Of a DNA stretch of 39,178 nucleotides, positions 7,506 to 16,117 are shown piece after piece. Numbering within the stretch: the first letter of the stretch is position 1; each line of letters begins with the position of its first letter. The position numbers were made by a program, and so were the translations under genes. The notes below the pieces were generated by a model. It had not been told where the DNA came from, searched no databases, and saw only the letters and a program-made list of their open reading frames with translations. The DNA is from an uncultured Caulobacterales bacterium. GTDB lineage: Bacteria > Pseudomonadota > Alphaproteobacteria > Caulobacterales > Maricaulaceae. The stretch spans positions 1 through 39,178 of the forward strand of contig CALKXY010000005.1 in the NCBI GenBank assembly GCA_938003545.1, read 5' to 3'.

Positions 7506-8996
7506 ATGATGACATTCACACCACGTTCAAATCGCAAGTCAAGACAGCGTAAAACAACAACTGCGTTGGCTCTGGTTGCAACGTTGGGCCTTATTTGTGC
7601 GCCAAGCCAAGCTGGGACACGCTCTTATTCCCATATGCAGAATTCTGCAACGCAGGTGAAAATACAGGAACCAGGTTCAGGCGTGAATAGTCGGTCTATT
7701 GTATTGCCGTTTTCCAAATCTACCGTCATTGAATTACCCGACAATGTTATGGATGTGATCGTTTCGAACCCTGATGTGGTCGAAGCCGTTGTACACACGT
7801 CCCGCCGGACGATGCTGATTGGTAAAGAAGCGGGTCAAACAAATGTCTATTTTTACGGTCATGATGGTCAAGAACTCCTCAATATAGATATTCGTGTCGA
7901 ACGTGACATAGGAGGTCTCGAAGGCCTTATTGCAAGAAATGCGCCCAGTAGTAGCGTTGAAGTGCAAGTTTTTAACTCCAATATTTTGCTAACTGGCTCC
8001 GTTCCAAATGCGGCCGCTGCTGATACAGTTGAAAAACTGGCGCGTATGTGGCTTGGCCAAGGCGGTCAAAACCAAAATGGTGAAATCGTCAATTTACTTG
8101 CGATTAAAGGCAAAGATCAGGTCATGCTAAAGGTTCGGATCGTTGAAATGCAACGATCAGTTACCAAACAGATGGGGCTTGATCTTAGCGCGATCGGTGA
8201 TTTGGGCGGCAGCACGGTATCTTTGCTTAATAATGTTGGCCCGACAATATCTTCAGGTTTAACAGCTAGCGGCACTTATAATAATACAAGTGGCGGTGAT
8301 TTAACGTCCTTGAGTGGCGCGCTTAGTGCCTTGGAAACCGTTGGTTTGGTGCGCACATTGGCAGAACCAACATTGACGGCGATCTCTGGCGAGACAGCAA
8401 ACTTCTTGGCGGGTGGCGAAATTCCACTCTTCTCTGGTTCTTCTTTAGATGACCAGGGCCGCCTGCAACGTTCATTTGAATTCAAACCATTCGGTGTTTC
8501 ATTGGGCTTTACGCCAGTTGTTCTTTCAGAAGGACTGATCTCACTTTCAATTAGTACGGAAGTATCCGAACCGACGACAGAAAATGCTTTCGTGTCTGAA
8601 GGTGGCGAGAACGTCCTAGGTATTCGTGTCCGACGTGCAAACACAGTCGTCGAAATGCCAGCAGGTGGTAGCCTCGTTATTGCGGGTTTGATTCGCGAAG
8701 AATCGCGTTCAACCATCGATGGAACACCGGGGTTGAAAGATGTTCCGGGACTTGGCGCACTTTTCCGTGGGCGCGATAGCCGCACGACGCAAACAGAAGT
8801 CGTTATTATGGTCACGCCATATTTGGTTGACCCAACGCATCCCGATAAATTGCAAACTCCAAGTGATGGCTATCAGCAGGCTAACGATGTCGAGAGTTTG
8901 CTCATGGGACGTTTGAACAAAGTATATGCCGAAAACGGCCAACCAAAAATCCAATCAGACTCCCTACCGGGACCGTTTGGGCATGTGGTTGATTAG
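7506..8996 (+). CDS. cpaC: Type II/IV secretin CpaC/RcpA
   Basis: Forms the outer-membrane pore through which the Flp pilus leaves. Order of parts in 496 aa: signal peptide ending near residue 36 (SQA), pilus N-domain (about 55-125, with VSNPDVVEAVV and GKEAGQTNVYFYG), BON-like domain (about 130-195, with LLTGSVPNAAAAD), then the secretin domain (about 260-440). The latter has VRTLAEPTLTAISGETANFL, GEIPLF, and the closing motif PGLKDVPGLGALFRG plus VVIMVTPYLV. It starts 12 bases after cpaB. The related N-domain also exists as a separate protein at 4374-4946. Confidence 0.96.
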   Translation: MMTFTPRSNRKSRQRKTTTALALVATLGLICAPSQAGTRSYSHMQNSATQVKIQEPGSGVNSRSIVLPFSKSTVIELPDNVMDVIVSNPDVVEAVVHTSRRTMLIGKEAGQTNVYFYGHDGQELLNIDIRVERDIGGLEGLIARNAPSSSVEVQVFNSNILLTGSVPNAAAADTVEKLARMWLGQGGQNQNGEIVNLLAIKGKDQVMLKVRIVEMQRSVTKQMGLDLSAIGDLGGSTVSLLNNVGPTISSGLTASGTYNNTSGGDLTSLSGALSALETVGLVRTLAEPTLTAISGETANFLAGGEIPLFSGSSLDDQGRLQRSFEFKPFGVSLGFTPVVLSEGLISLSISTEVSEPTTENAFVSEGGENVLGIRVRRANTVVEMPAGGSLVIAGLIREESRSTIDGTPGLKDVPGLGALFRGRDSRTTQTEVVIMVTPYLVDPTHPDKLQTPSDGYQQANDVESLLMGRLNKVYAENGQPKIQSDSLPGPFGHVVD

Positions 8997-9005
8997 AAAG
9001 GGCAA

Positions 9006-9674
9006 ATGAAAATGAAAAAGATAACGCTAACAGCCTGTCTCCTGACGACCGTAATCACTCTGACTGCCTGCGCGGCACCTTCTCGGACGTTAAAACCTAC
9101 GCATTTGCGAAACACGATTCAGGTCGCAGAGTCGATTGAAAGACTTGAGCTTTATACTCGCCCGAATGGATTGGAGCTTTCTGCTCGTGATAAGTTAGCC
9201 GTTTCTCAGTTTTTAGACGGTTATGCTCGATCTGGTGATGGTCCACTTTACATAAATCGTCCTGCAAGTGCTGTCTCAGGTTTAGGCACGCAGCAGGCAG
9301 AATCCGTTATACGCGGTCTCATGGCACAAGGTGGTTTAAACCCAGCAGCTGTGCAAACTGGGCAATATAATTCGCAGGCTGGCGACCCTGTACCGGTTGT
9401 CGTGTCTTATCGGACGTTACGGGCCATTCCACAGGATTGCCGGACTCTGGGTAATCTTACCGATACATTTTCGAACCAACCCCACAGTAACTTCGGCTGT
9501 TTCCAGTCTGCAAACCTTGCTGCGATGATCACTGACCCCCGTCAATTGCTTGAGCCTTATACAAGCGGTCAACCGAATGCGCAGCGTCGACAAGTTATTT
9601 ATGACAGATACATCGAAGGCGTCGTGACAGCGGCTGCGGTGAATCCCGACCAAAGGGTCGGAGAACAGAACTAA
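9006..9674 (+). CDS. cpaD: Pilus assembly lipoprotein CpaD
   Basis: Outer-membrane lipoprotein thought to support the secretin. The lipobox LTAC places the lipidated cysteine at residue 22. The body includes two family-like segments, NRPASAVSGLG and DCRTLGNLTDTFSNQPHSNFGCFQSANLAAMI; the second is the usual CpaD signature, and its Asn-Leu-Ala region is followed by DPRQLLEP. Length of 222 aa matches the family. An AAAGGG precedes the start, and ATGs at 9006 and 9012 are equally plausible. It is followed by cpaE after 38 bases. Confidence 0.93.
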   Translation: MKMKKITLTACLLTTVITLTACAAPSRTLKPTHLRNTIQVAESIERLELYTRPNGLELSARDKLAVSQFLDGYARSGDGPLYINRPASAVSGLGTQQAESVIRGLMAQGGLNPAAVQTGQYNSQAGDPVPVVVSYRTLRAIPQDCRTLGNLTDTFSNQPHSNFGCFQSANLAAMITDPRQLLEPYTSGQPNAQRRQVIYDRYIEGVVTAAAVNPDQRVGEQN

Positions 9675-9712
9675 ATCTTGATGCGCAATTTCCCTGAATC
9701 GAAGACGACGCT

Positions 9713-11395
9713 ATGACACAGATGACACAGCCGCAGCCATATACACCGCCCGCATCAGGGCAAGCGCCGCTACAGCCGCGTCCTGTGCCTATGCCGCAAA
9801 ATGCGCCATATCCTGCAGTGCAAGCTGCCCCGCAGGCGCCTATGCCGCACCCCGTTGCGCAGCCTATGCCACAGCCACAAGCGCCTGTTTATGCGGCGCC
9901 CGTGCCGCAGCTTGGACACCCACAAATGCCGCCTCAATTGCAGCCGCAAATGCCGCCCCAAATGCCAATGGCTCAACCGCAAATGATGCCACAAGCTGGT
10001 GGTATACCTGCGGCTAATGGTAGTATTTTAGACTATTCAGGACCAGAAACGATGGCGACGTCGTCGATGGAAACTGGCGCTGCTGCGGCTCCAGTCTATG
10101 CGCCTTTGGAAGATGATAATCGCGAAAGTGGCGAAAAGCCTCTCCCTTCGATTTCTGTTCAGGCGTTTTGCGAACGTCAAGAAACAGCACATTGTATTAA
10201 CGAGACAACCCGTGACTGGCGCATGCGCCGCACAAATGTAAAAATCTACATGGGGGGTCTTCCGGCTGCGATTGAATTTTATCACAAAGAAAATACACCC
10301 TCTCTGATCTTGATTGAGAGCGGGATGCGCGGCGAGGAGTTGTTCAATCAACTAGAGGAGCTTGCGAGTGTCTGTGATGAAGGCACGAAAGTTGTTATGA
10401 TTGGTGCGGCGAATGACATTCGCCTCTACCGTCAATTGATGGATAAAGGCGTGTCTGATTATCTCGTGCCGCCTCTGCATCCGCTTCATGTTATCCGATC
10501 TTTGGGCGAGCTTTATGCTGATCCTGATCAACCATTTATAGGCCGCGTAGCTGCGTTTTTTGGCGCTAAGGGCGGTGTTGGATCATCAGCTCTTGCACAT
10601 AATACAGCTTGGATTCTCTCGGAAACGTTGGGGCAAGAGACGTCTTTGGTTGACCTAGATGCCAGTTGGGGCACAACTGGATTGGACTTCTCATACGATA
10701 ACATGTCGGGCCTAGAGGAGGCGTTGGGCGAACCTGATCGATTGGACGAAACTCTGATGGATCGTATCATGATCCGCCACACGCCTAAACTTTCTATCTT
10801 GCCGACATCGGGTTCACTGAACACGAAACCGATTATGAATCCTGAAAGCTATGAAGCGGTTGTAAATGCAGTTCGCGGTATTTCCCCACTCTCCATTCTT
10901 GATATGCCGCATTATTGGACAGATTGGACAACGAATGTTCTGACATCTGTTGATGATGTCGTCGTTACGGCGACACCAGATTTGGCAGGTATGCGCAATG
11001 CAAAGAACCTCATTGATTTCTTAAAGGCTCAACGTCCGAATGATCCTGAACCTATCTTGGTTTTGAATTGTGTCGGCATGTCACCTAAAACTGAAATCTC
11101 GGTTAAAGATTTCGGGGCGATGGTTGGTGCAGACCCCAATGTTGTTATCGGATGGGATCCAGACAGTCATTTTGAAGCCACAAATGAAGGTAAGATGTTG
11201 TCTGACGTCAAGACCGCCGCACAAACTGTTCAGGGGCTTCAATTCTTGGCAAACCGTTTGCGCACAGGCTCATATGATTTAAGTCTAAAAAGTGAAGCGG
11301 CTCCGACGAAAAAAGGACTGCTTACCGTTGGCGGTAAGAAAAAAGAAAAATCCGGTGGTGGTAAGTCCATGTTTTCTTTCTTGAAAAAGGGATAA
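9713..11395 (+). CDS. cpaE: Pilus localisation ATPase-like protein CpaE
   Basis: A MinD/ParA-like protein that in Caulobacter places the pilus machine at the pole. The first 110 or so residues are an extreme Pro/Gln/Met/Ala-rich tail. Residues 150-260 form a receiver-like domain (VKIYMGGLPAAIEFY, then LILIESGM). From about residue 280 comes the ATPase core with the deviant Walker A FFGAKGGVGSSA, DLDASWGTTGLDFSY and ILDMPHYW. The C-terminus is lysine- and glycine-rich. At 560 aa it is longer than Caulobacter CpaE, mainly because of the N-terminal tail, which may be a protein-interaction or condensate-forming region. The gene cpaF starts 6 bases later. Confidence 0.93.
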   Translation: MTQMTQPQPYTPPASGQAPLQPRPVPMPQNAPYPAVQAAPQAPMPHPVAQPMPQPQAPVYAAPVPQLGHPQMPPQLQPQMPPQMPMAQPQMMPQAGGIPAANGSILDYSGPETMATSSMETGAAAAPVYAPLEDDNRESGEKPLPSISVQAFCERQETAHCINETTRDWRMRRTNVKIYMGGLPAAIEFYHKENTPSLILIESGMRGEELFNQLEELASVCDEGTKVVMIGAANDIRLYRQLMDKGVSDYLVPPLHPLHVIRSLGELYADPDQPFIGRVAAFFGAKGGVGSSALAHNTAWILSETLGQETSLVDLDASWGTTGLDFSYDNMSGLEEALGEPDRLDETLMDRIMIRHTPKLSILPTSGSLNTKPIMNPESYEAVVNAVRGISPLSILDMPHYWTDWTTNVLTSVDDVVVTATPDLAGMRNAKNLIDFLKAQRPNDPEPILVLNCVGMSPKTEISVKDFGAMVGADPNVVIGWDPDSHFEATNEGKMLSDVKTAAQTVQGLQFLANRLRTGSYDLSLKSEAAPTKKGLLTVGGKKKEKSGGGKSMFSFLKKG

Positions 11396-11401
11396 AGCTA
11401 G

Positions 11402-12811
11402 ATGTTCGGTAAACGTTCAGATGTTGCGGAGTTGAAATCACCCTCTGCGCCCGCTCCGAAGAAGGAAGAGAAATCCGCTTCGGCAAGTGCGCCTGCAGCT
11501 GCGACGGAGTCAAAATCTCGTCGTAGTGACGAGCCGAGCGAAGAATATTACGAAACAAAAGCGACGATCTTTAATGCGTTGTTCGAAACGATTGATGTCT
11601 CTGCTCTAGCGGGCATGAACGCCGAAAAAGCGCGTGAAGAAATTCGTACAATTGTTGACGAAATTATTGCGATCCGAAATGTTCGCCTGTCTGTAAATGA
11701 ACAAAATCAGCTAATTACTGAAATTTGTGATGATATTTTGGGCTATGGCCCTCTCGAGCCTTTGCTGGCGCGTGATGATATTGCCGATATCATGGTCAAT
11801 GGTGCGAAACACGTTTTCATCGAAACCAATGGTAAGATGATTAAAACGAATATTCGGTTCCGAGATAACACCCAACTGATGAATATTTGTCAGCGTATCG
11901 TGAGCCAAGTCGGACGTCGTGTTGATGAAGCCAGTCCGATTTGTGATGCGCGTTTGCTCGATGGATCGCGTGTTAATGTAATTGCGCCGCCGCTGTCGAT
12001 TGATGGCCCTGCCTTGACTATTCGGAAATTTAAGAAAGATAAACTTCGCCTCGCCGATCTCGTGAATTTCGGATCGATTTCTCCAGCGGGTGCAAAAGTC
12101 CTTCAGATTATTGGTGCGTGCCAATGTAACATTGTTATCTCTGGCGGTACGGGTTCCGGTAAGACAACATTGTTGAACGCCTTGACCGGATTTATTCATC
12201 CGGATGAGCGGATTATTACCTGCGAAGATGCAGCGGAATTGCAGTTGCAGCAGCCGCATGTTGTGCGCCTTGAAACACGTCCACCCAACCTTGAGGGCAA
12301 GGGTAAAATTACCATGTCCGACCTGGTGAAAAACTGTCTACGTATGCGTCCAGAACGGATCATCGTGGGTGAGGTTCGGGGGCCAGAAGCCTTTGATCTT
12401 CTACAGGCCATGAACACGGGTCATGATGGTTCAATGGGAACCCTTCATGCTAACTCACCGCGTGAAGCTCTCTCTCGTTTGGAATCCATGATTACGATGG
12501 GCGGTTTCTCGTTGCCGGCTAAAACTATTCGCGAAATGATCGTGGGTTCAGTGGACGTGATCGTGCAGGCGGCCCGCTTGCGTGACGGGTCTCGCCGTAT
12601 CACGCGTGTAACCGAAGTCATCGGTATGGAAGGCGACGTGATCGTAACGCAAGACTTGATTGTTTATGAAATGGACGGCGAAGATGCCGACGGAAACATC
12701 ATTGGTTCTCATAAATCTACGGGTATCGCGCGACCTGCATTCTGGGACCGTGCCCGTTACTTTAACCTTGAAAAGGATCTGGCCGAGGCGCTGGATGCTG
12801 CTGGGTCTTAG
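11402..12811 (+). CDS. cpaF: Pilus assembly ATPase CpaF/TadA
   Basis: The cytoplasmic secretion ATPase that powers Flp pilus assembly, and in Caulobacter also retraction. It has a charged N-terminal linker (residues 1-45), a helical domain, then the T2SE ATPase: Walker [15 protein letters not shown] at about residues 248-261, Asp box [11 protein letters not shown], Walker B region [17 protein letters not shown], and the His box [19 protein letters not shown]. All these motifs are intact. Length is 469 aa. It sits between cpaE (6-base gap) and tadB (2-base gap), clearly within one operon. Confidence 0.97.
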   Translation: MFGKRSDVAELKSPSAPAPKKEEKSASASAPAAATESKSRRSDEPSEEYYETKATIFNALFETIDVSALAGMNAEKAREEIRTIVDEIIAIRNVRLSVNEQNQLITEICDDILGYGPLEPLLARDDIADIMVNGAKHVFIETNGKMIKTNIRFRDNTQLMNICQRIVSQVGRRVDEASPICDARLLDGSRVNVIAPPLSIDGPALTIRKFKKDKLRLADLVNFGSISPAGAKVLQIIGACQCNIVISGGTGSGKTTLLNALTGFIHPDERIITCEDAAELQLQQPHVVRLETRPPNLEGKGKITMSDLVKNCLRMRPERIIVGEVRGPEAFDLLQAMNTGHDGSMGTLHANSPREALSRLESMITMGGFSLPAKTIREMIVGSVDVIVQAARLRDGSRRITRVTEVIGMEGDVIVTQDLIVYEMDGEDADGNIIGSHKSTGIARPAFWDRARYFNLEKDLAEALDAAGS

Positions 12812-12813
12812 GC

Positions 12814-13797
12814 ATGGACCAACAAACACTCATCGCGCTTTGCGCTGTCGGTATTATCGTTTGCATCGGTCTTTTGTTCATGGGCGGCGAGACGTCTGGT
12901 GACGGTAAACGTGTCCGTCAACTTGCCGGTAAAAAGACACTTGGGTCTAATATCAAAGAAAAGTTGAAGGTTGAAGATTCTGGCGCGCGTCGGAAACAAA
13001 TTGAAGAAACACTTGGTAAAATTGAGCAACGTCAGAGTGAGAAGCGAAAAAAAGCGAAATCACTAGAAGCCCGTCTGATACAGGCGGATTGGTCAACAAA
13101 ACCCAAAACTTTTTTGATCATTTCCTTAGTTATAGCAGTCATAACAGGTGCGATTCCTTTAATGTTCGATGCGAAGCCATGGATATGTCTAGGTCTTGGG
13201 TTTGTAATGGGATTTGGACTGCCGCGCTTTATTTTGAATGCTGCGATCAACAAACGCCAAGCAAAATTTACGGGCGCGTTTGCAGATGCGATGGATATTA
13301 TTGTCCGTGGTGTTCGAACAGGTCTTCCATTGGGTGATTGTTTGAAAATTATTGCACATGAGAGTCCAGATCCTTTGGGAACGGAATTTCGACGTGTGGT
13401 TGAAGGTGAAAGCCTTGGTATTCCAATCGAGGTTTGTCTCGAACAAATGTATGAACGTATGCCCATTTCTGAAGTGAACTTCTTTGCGACTGTATTGAAT
13501 ATTCAGAAGACGACAGGTGGTAACCTCGGTGAATCTTTGGCAAACCTTTCAGCCGTTTTGCGCGGACGAAAAATTCTGCGAGAAAAAGTGAAAGCTCTCG
13601 CTGCGGAAGCCAAAGTTTCAGCTTATATTATCGGATCATTGCCGATTGTTGTTATGATACTCGTGTCTATCGCCAGCCCAGATTACATGGACTCACTTTA
13701 CACGACGCCGACGGGTCAACGAAATTTGATGATTGGCGCTGTCATGATGGTCATGGGAACGCTCGTTATGCGCAAAATGATGAATTTTAAGTTCTAG
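12814..13797 (+). CDS. tadB: Pilus assembly platform protein TadB (CpaG)
   Basis: One of two inner-membrane platform proteins that couple CpaF to pilin insertion. The protein starts with a membrane helix (residues 5-22), then a basic cytoplasmic stretch rich in Lys and Arg (30-95), paired helices (about 97-135), the T2SSF domain (about 145-270, with DAMDIIVRGVRTGLPLGDCL and ATVLNIQKTTGGNLGESLANL) and C-terminal helices. Length is 327 aa. The start lies 2 bases after the cpaF stop, so translation is probably coupled. Confidence 0.95.
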   Translation: MDQQTLIALCAVGIIVCIGLLFMGGETSGDGKRVRQLAGKKTLGSNIKEKLKVEDSGARRKQIEETLGKIEQRQSEKRKKAKSLEARLIQADWSTKPKTFLIISLVIAVITGAIPLMFDAKPWICLGLGFVMGFGLPRFILNAAINKRQAKFTGAFADAMDIIVRGVRTGLPLGDCLKIIAHESPDPLGTEFRRVVEGESLGIPIEVCLEQMYERMPISEVNFFATVLNIQKTTGGNLGESLANLSAVLRGRKILREKVKALAAEAKVSAYIIGSLPIVVMILVSIASPDYMDSLYTTPTGQRNLMIGAVMMVMGTLVMRKMMNFKF

Positions 13798-13816
13798 GGA
13801 GGCAGTAGATTAAACC

Positions 13817-14776
13817 ATGAGTCCTGAATCTGCCGCTCTCTTCCAGACTGCTGGATCTGCTTTAATAGCTGTTCTGCTTATGGCTTCGCTTTGGATTATC
13901 GTCGTTCCTATGCTGGAGGGTGATAAAAAAAGAAAACGTATGGAATCCGTTGCCACAGCGCGTGAAGCTATGCGCAAGACACGTTTGGACAATCTACAAA
14001 CAGAAGCGAATTTACGTTCGGATGGACGGGGCGTTGCAAAGAATCTTGTAAATAAATTCAGTTTGGAAAAACTTCTCGAAGCGTCGGATTTGAAAGATAA
14101 AATGGCGCAAGCTGGCTTGCGTGGACAAAAGCCAATCTACATATTTTATATGGTGCGTTTAATTGCCCCTATTGCGTTTGGTGTCTTTGGTTTAATTTTC
14201 TTTGTGTTATTGAATTTACCAGGGTGGCAACTTGCTCAACGCGCGGCTTTAACAATTTTCTTGATGGCTTTTGGGTATTATTTACCGGCCATATATGTGA
14301 AAAACGTTGCAGGCAAACGACTGACTTCTATTGTTCCTGTCTTCCCAGATGCGCTTGACCTGCTCTTGATCTGTGTGGAATCTGGCATGTCTGTGGAGCT
14401 TGCCTTTGGTAAAGTTGCCGAAGAAATGGGCGATTCATCTGTTGAATTGGCCGAGGAATTTTCCCTTACAACGGCTGAACTTTCATATTTGACGTCACGT
14501 CGTCTTGCCTATGAAAATCTTGCGCGCCGGAATAATCATCCTGGTATTCGCGCGGTTGCAACAGCCCTCGTACAGGCCGAACGCTATGGTACCCCGCTTG
14601 GGGACACACTTCGAACCATGGCAAATGAAAACCGTCAACTACGGGTTATGGCCGCCGAAAAGAAAGCTGCGGCACTGCCTGCTAAATTGACAGTGCCTAT
14701 GATCTTATTCTTCTTGCCTGTTTTGTTCCTCGTTGTTCTGACACCAGCGGCCATGCGAATAGGTGACGCATTTTAA
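13817..14776 (+). CDS. tadC: Pilus assembly platform protein TadC (CpaH)
   Basis: The second inner-membrane platform protein of the Tad machine. It has an N-terminal helix (about residues 10-35), a pair of central helices (about 110-165), the T2SSF domain (about 175-285, with FPDALDLLLICVESGMSVE and ALVQAERYGTPLGDTLRTMA) and a last helix followed by PAAMRIGDAF. Length is 319 aa. The Shine-Dalgarno GGGAGG lies about 14 bases before the ATG, which is farther than usual. It closes the plus-strand pilus operon; a strong terminator follows 25 bases later. Confidence 0.95.
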   Translation: MSPESAALFQTAGSALIAVLLMASLWIIVVPMLEGDKKRKRMESVATAREAMRKTRLDNLQTEANLRSDGRGVAKNLVNKFSLEKLLEASDLKDKMAQAGLRGQKPIYIFYMVRLIAPIAFGVFGLIFFVLLNLPGWQLAQRAALTIFLMAFGYYLPAIYVKNVAGKRLTSIVPVFPDALDLLLICVESGMSVELAFGKVAEEMGDSSVELAEEFSLTTAELSYLTSRRLAYENLARRNNHPGIRAVATALVQAERYGTPLGDTLRTMANENRQLRVMAAEKKAAALPAKLTVPMILFFLPVLFLVVLTPAAMRIGDAF

Positions 14777-14801
14777 ATCAAATAAACGGGATATAATAAA
14801 T

Positions 14802-14834
14802 AAAAAAGGCCGCCCTATTGAGGCGGCCTTTTTT
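14802..14834. terminator. Bidirectional terminator between tadC and the tadD-like gene
   Basis: A perfect 13-bp stem, AAAAAAGGCCGCC with GGCGGCCTTTTTT, encloses a 7-base loop. The A and T tracts on both flanks let it work for both converging transcripts. Confidence 0.93.
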
Positions 14835-14885
14835 ATAATAATGTCTTAACGTCCGATGGCGTCATCTAATGGCAATCAAGAAAGT

Positions 14886-15944
14886 TTACCGTCTACGGCG
14901 GCTAGGCTCACGGCGTTGTGGGGTTGGTTGCGGTGCGCCCGCAAGAGAAGGGTGCTGCGGGTAAGAGGCTTGCGGTTGCGTTTGAATAGGCTGCTGCGTT
15001 GGCAGTGTAGCTCGGCCTTGTTCATATGTTGCTGCAGTTGAAGCCCCGCTTTGTGAAGACCGCCGCTTGGCCATTGCACGGGCCGCTTCGGATGCGCTTT
15101 TAAAACTTTGTCCATCCGCTGACCCCATTTGCATTGTGGCTTGTGGTCCGCGGTGTTGCGCAGGCTTTGGTATTGGTGCGGGGTTAAAAGCTGGACGCAT
15201 TTGCGGTAGACTCGGACCCGATCGATTCAGTCCGGCCAAACGCTGCGCTTCGTCATTTTTACCTTGCAGTTGTAGAACCAAAACTAAATTCTGTCGTACA
15301 CTCGCTGAGGCTCCAGGCATGGAACTCGCGCGGCGTAACCATTGTTCCGCTGTCGTGGCGTCGCCAGCTAGAGCATGGCTGAGGCCAATATTAGCCATAA
15401 CATTTGGATCATTGGGCGTGATGCGCAAGGCGCGATCATAGTGTTGGCGGGCTTCTGCATAGCGTTCCTGCTGATCCAGTGCGGCACCCTTGAGCGACCA
15501 AAGTCGCCCATAGGCTGGCGTGATAGCAAGACCTTCATTCAGTGCATCAAGAGCGTCAGTCGAGCGTTCACTTGCAATCAATGCGGCTGCAAATTCTGCA
15601 AGCAGATATGGGTCGCGCGGGTGAAGGGCGCGTGTCGTTTGCGTAATTTCGACGGCGCGTCCTGGGTTCCCCAATTTACGCACAGCCGCCGCGAGTTTAA
15701 TCGCGGATTCTAAATCTGCAGGATTGAGATGATATTCATTCGACCAAAACGCAGCCTGCGCGAAGAGCTCTTGTGTTTCGATAGCTTCGCGCATTTGTCG
15801 TGTTGCGGGCATATATTTATCTGCGGCGAGATCTGTTTTAATTTGGATTTCTTGATCACTCATTGGCGGCGCAACCGAGCACGCAGAGCTAAGCAAGGCT
15901 GTACCAAGCAGAAGAACGGACAAGGGAAAAAGACGATGGGTCAT
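14886..15944 (-). CDS. tadD: TadD-like tetratricopeptide repeat lipoprotein
   Basis: An outer-membrane lipoprotein that in Tad systems assists secretin assembly. The lipobox LLSSAC gives lipidated Cys22. TPR-type helices run from about residue 55 to 230 (motifs such as YGRLWSLKGAALDQQERYAE and ALRITPNDPNVMANIGLSHA). The last 110 residues are low-complexity and rich in Pro, Gln, Ala and Arg, ending in RREPSRRRR. Length is 352 aa. A GGAAGG precedes the start. It faces the pilus operon across a shared terminator and is divergent from the aminopeptidase gene. A CtrA-like site lies about 90 bases upstream. Confidence 0.88.
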   Translation of the reverse strand: MTHRLFPLSVLLLGTALLSSACSVAPPMSDQEIQIKTDLAADKYMPATRQMREAIETQELFAQAAFWSNEYHLNPADLESAIKLAAAVRKLGNPGRAVEITQTTRALHPRDPYLLAEFAAALIASERSTDALDALNEGLAITPAYGRLWSLKGAALDQQERYAEARQHYDRALRITPNDPNVMANIGLSHALAGDATTAEQWLRRASSMPGASASVRQNLVLVLQLQGKNDEAQRLAGLNRSGPSLPQMRPAFNPAPIPKPAQHRGPQATMQMGSADGQSFKSASEAARAMAKRRSSQSGASTAATYEQGRATLPTQQPIQTQPQASYPQHPSLAGAPQPTPQRREPSRRRR

Positions 15945-16035
15945 AAAGTTGAACGGCCTTCCATGGAGTCATACCGCGCATGTGCTTTTGATTGCGTTGC
16001 AGGTAGATTTCGTTAACAAATCTGAACGAAGAGGG

Positions 16036-16050
16036 TTAACGCTCCGTTAG
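16036..16050. promoter_or_regulatory. CtrA-like site between tadD and the aminopeptidase gene
   Basis: TTAACGCTCCGTTAG fits TTAA-N7-TTAG, one base off consensus. A second partial match (TTAACAAATCTGAAC) starts at 16014. The divergent gap of 173 bases also holds a possible -10 box TATAAA (about 16102-16107) for the plus-strand gene. Confidence 0.4.
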
Positions 16051-16117
16051 CAAACCCTTAGGGATTTCAATCCTACCACCTCTTTTAACACCCTGTCTTT
16101 GCTATAAAGGGACTTTC

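Noticed and set aside
7734..7967. Antisense frames across the cpaC gene and, similarly, across most other genes
   Set aside because: They lie fully inside strongly supported genes and show no family features, so they are shadows of coding sequence.
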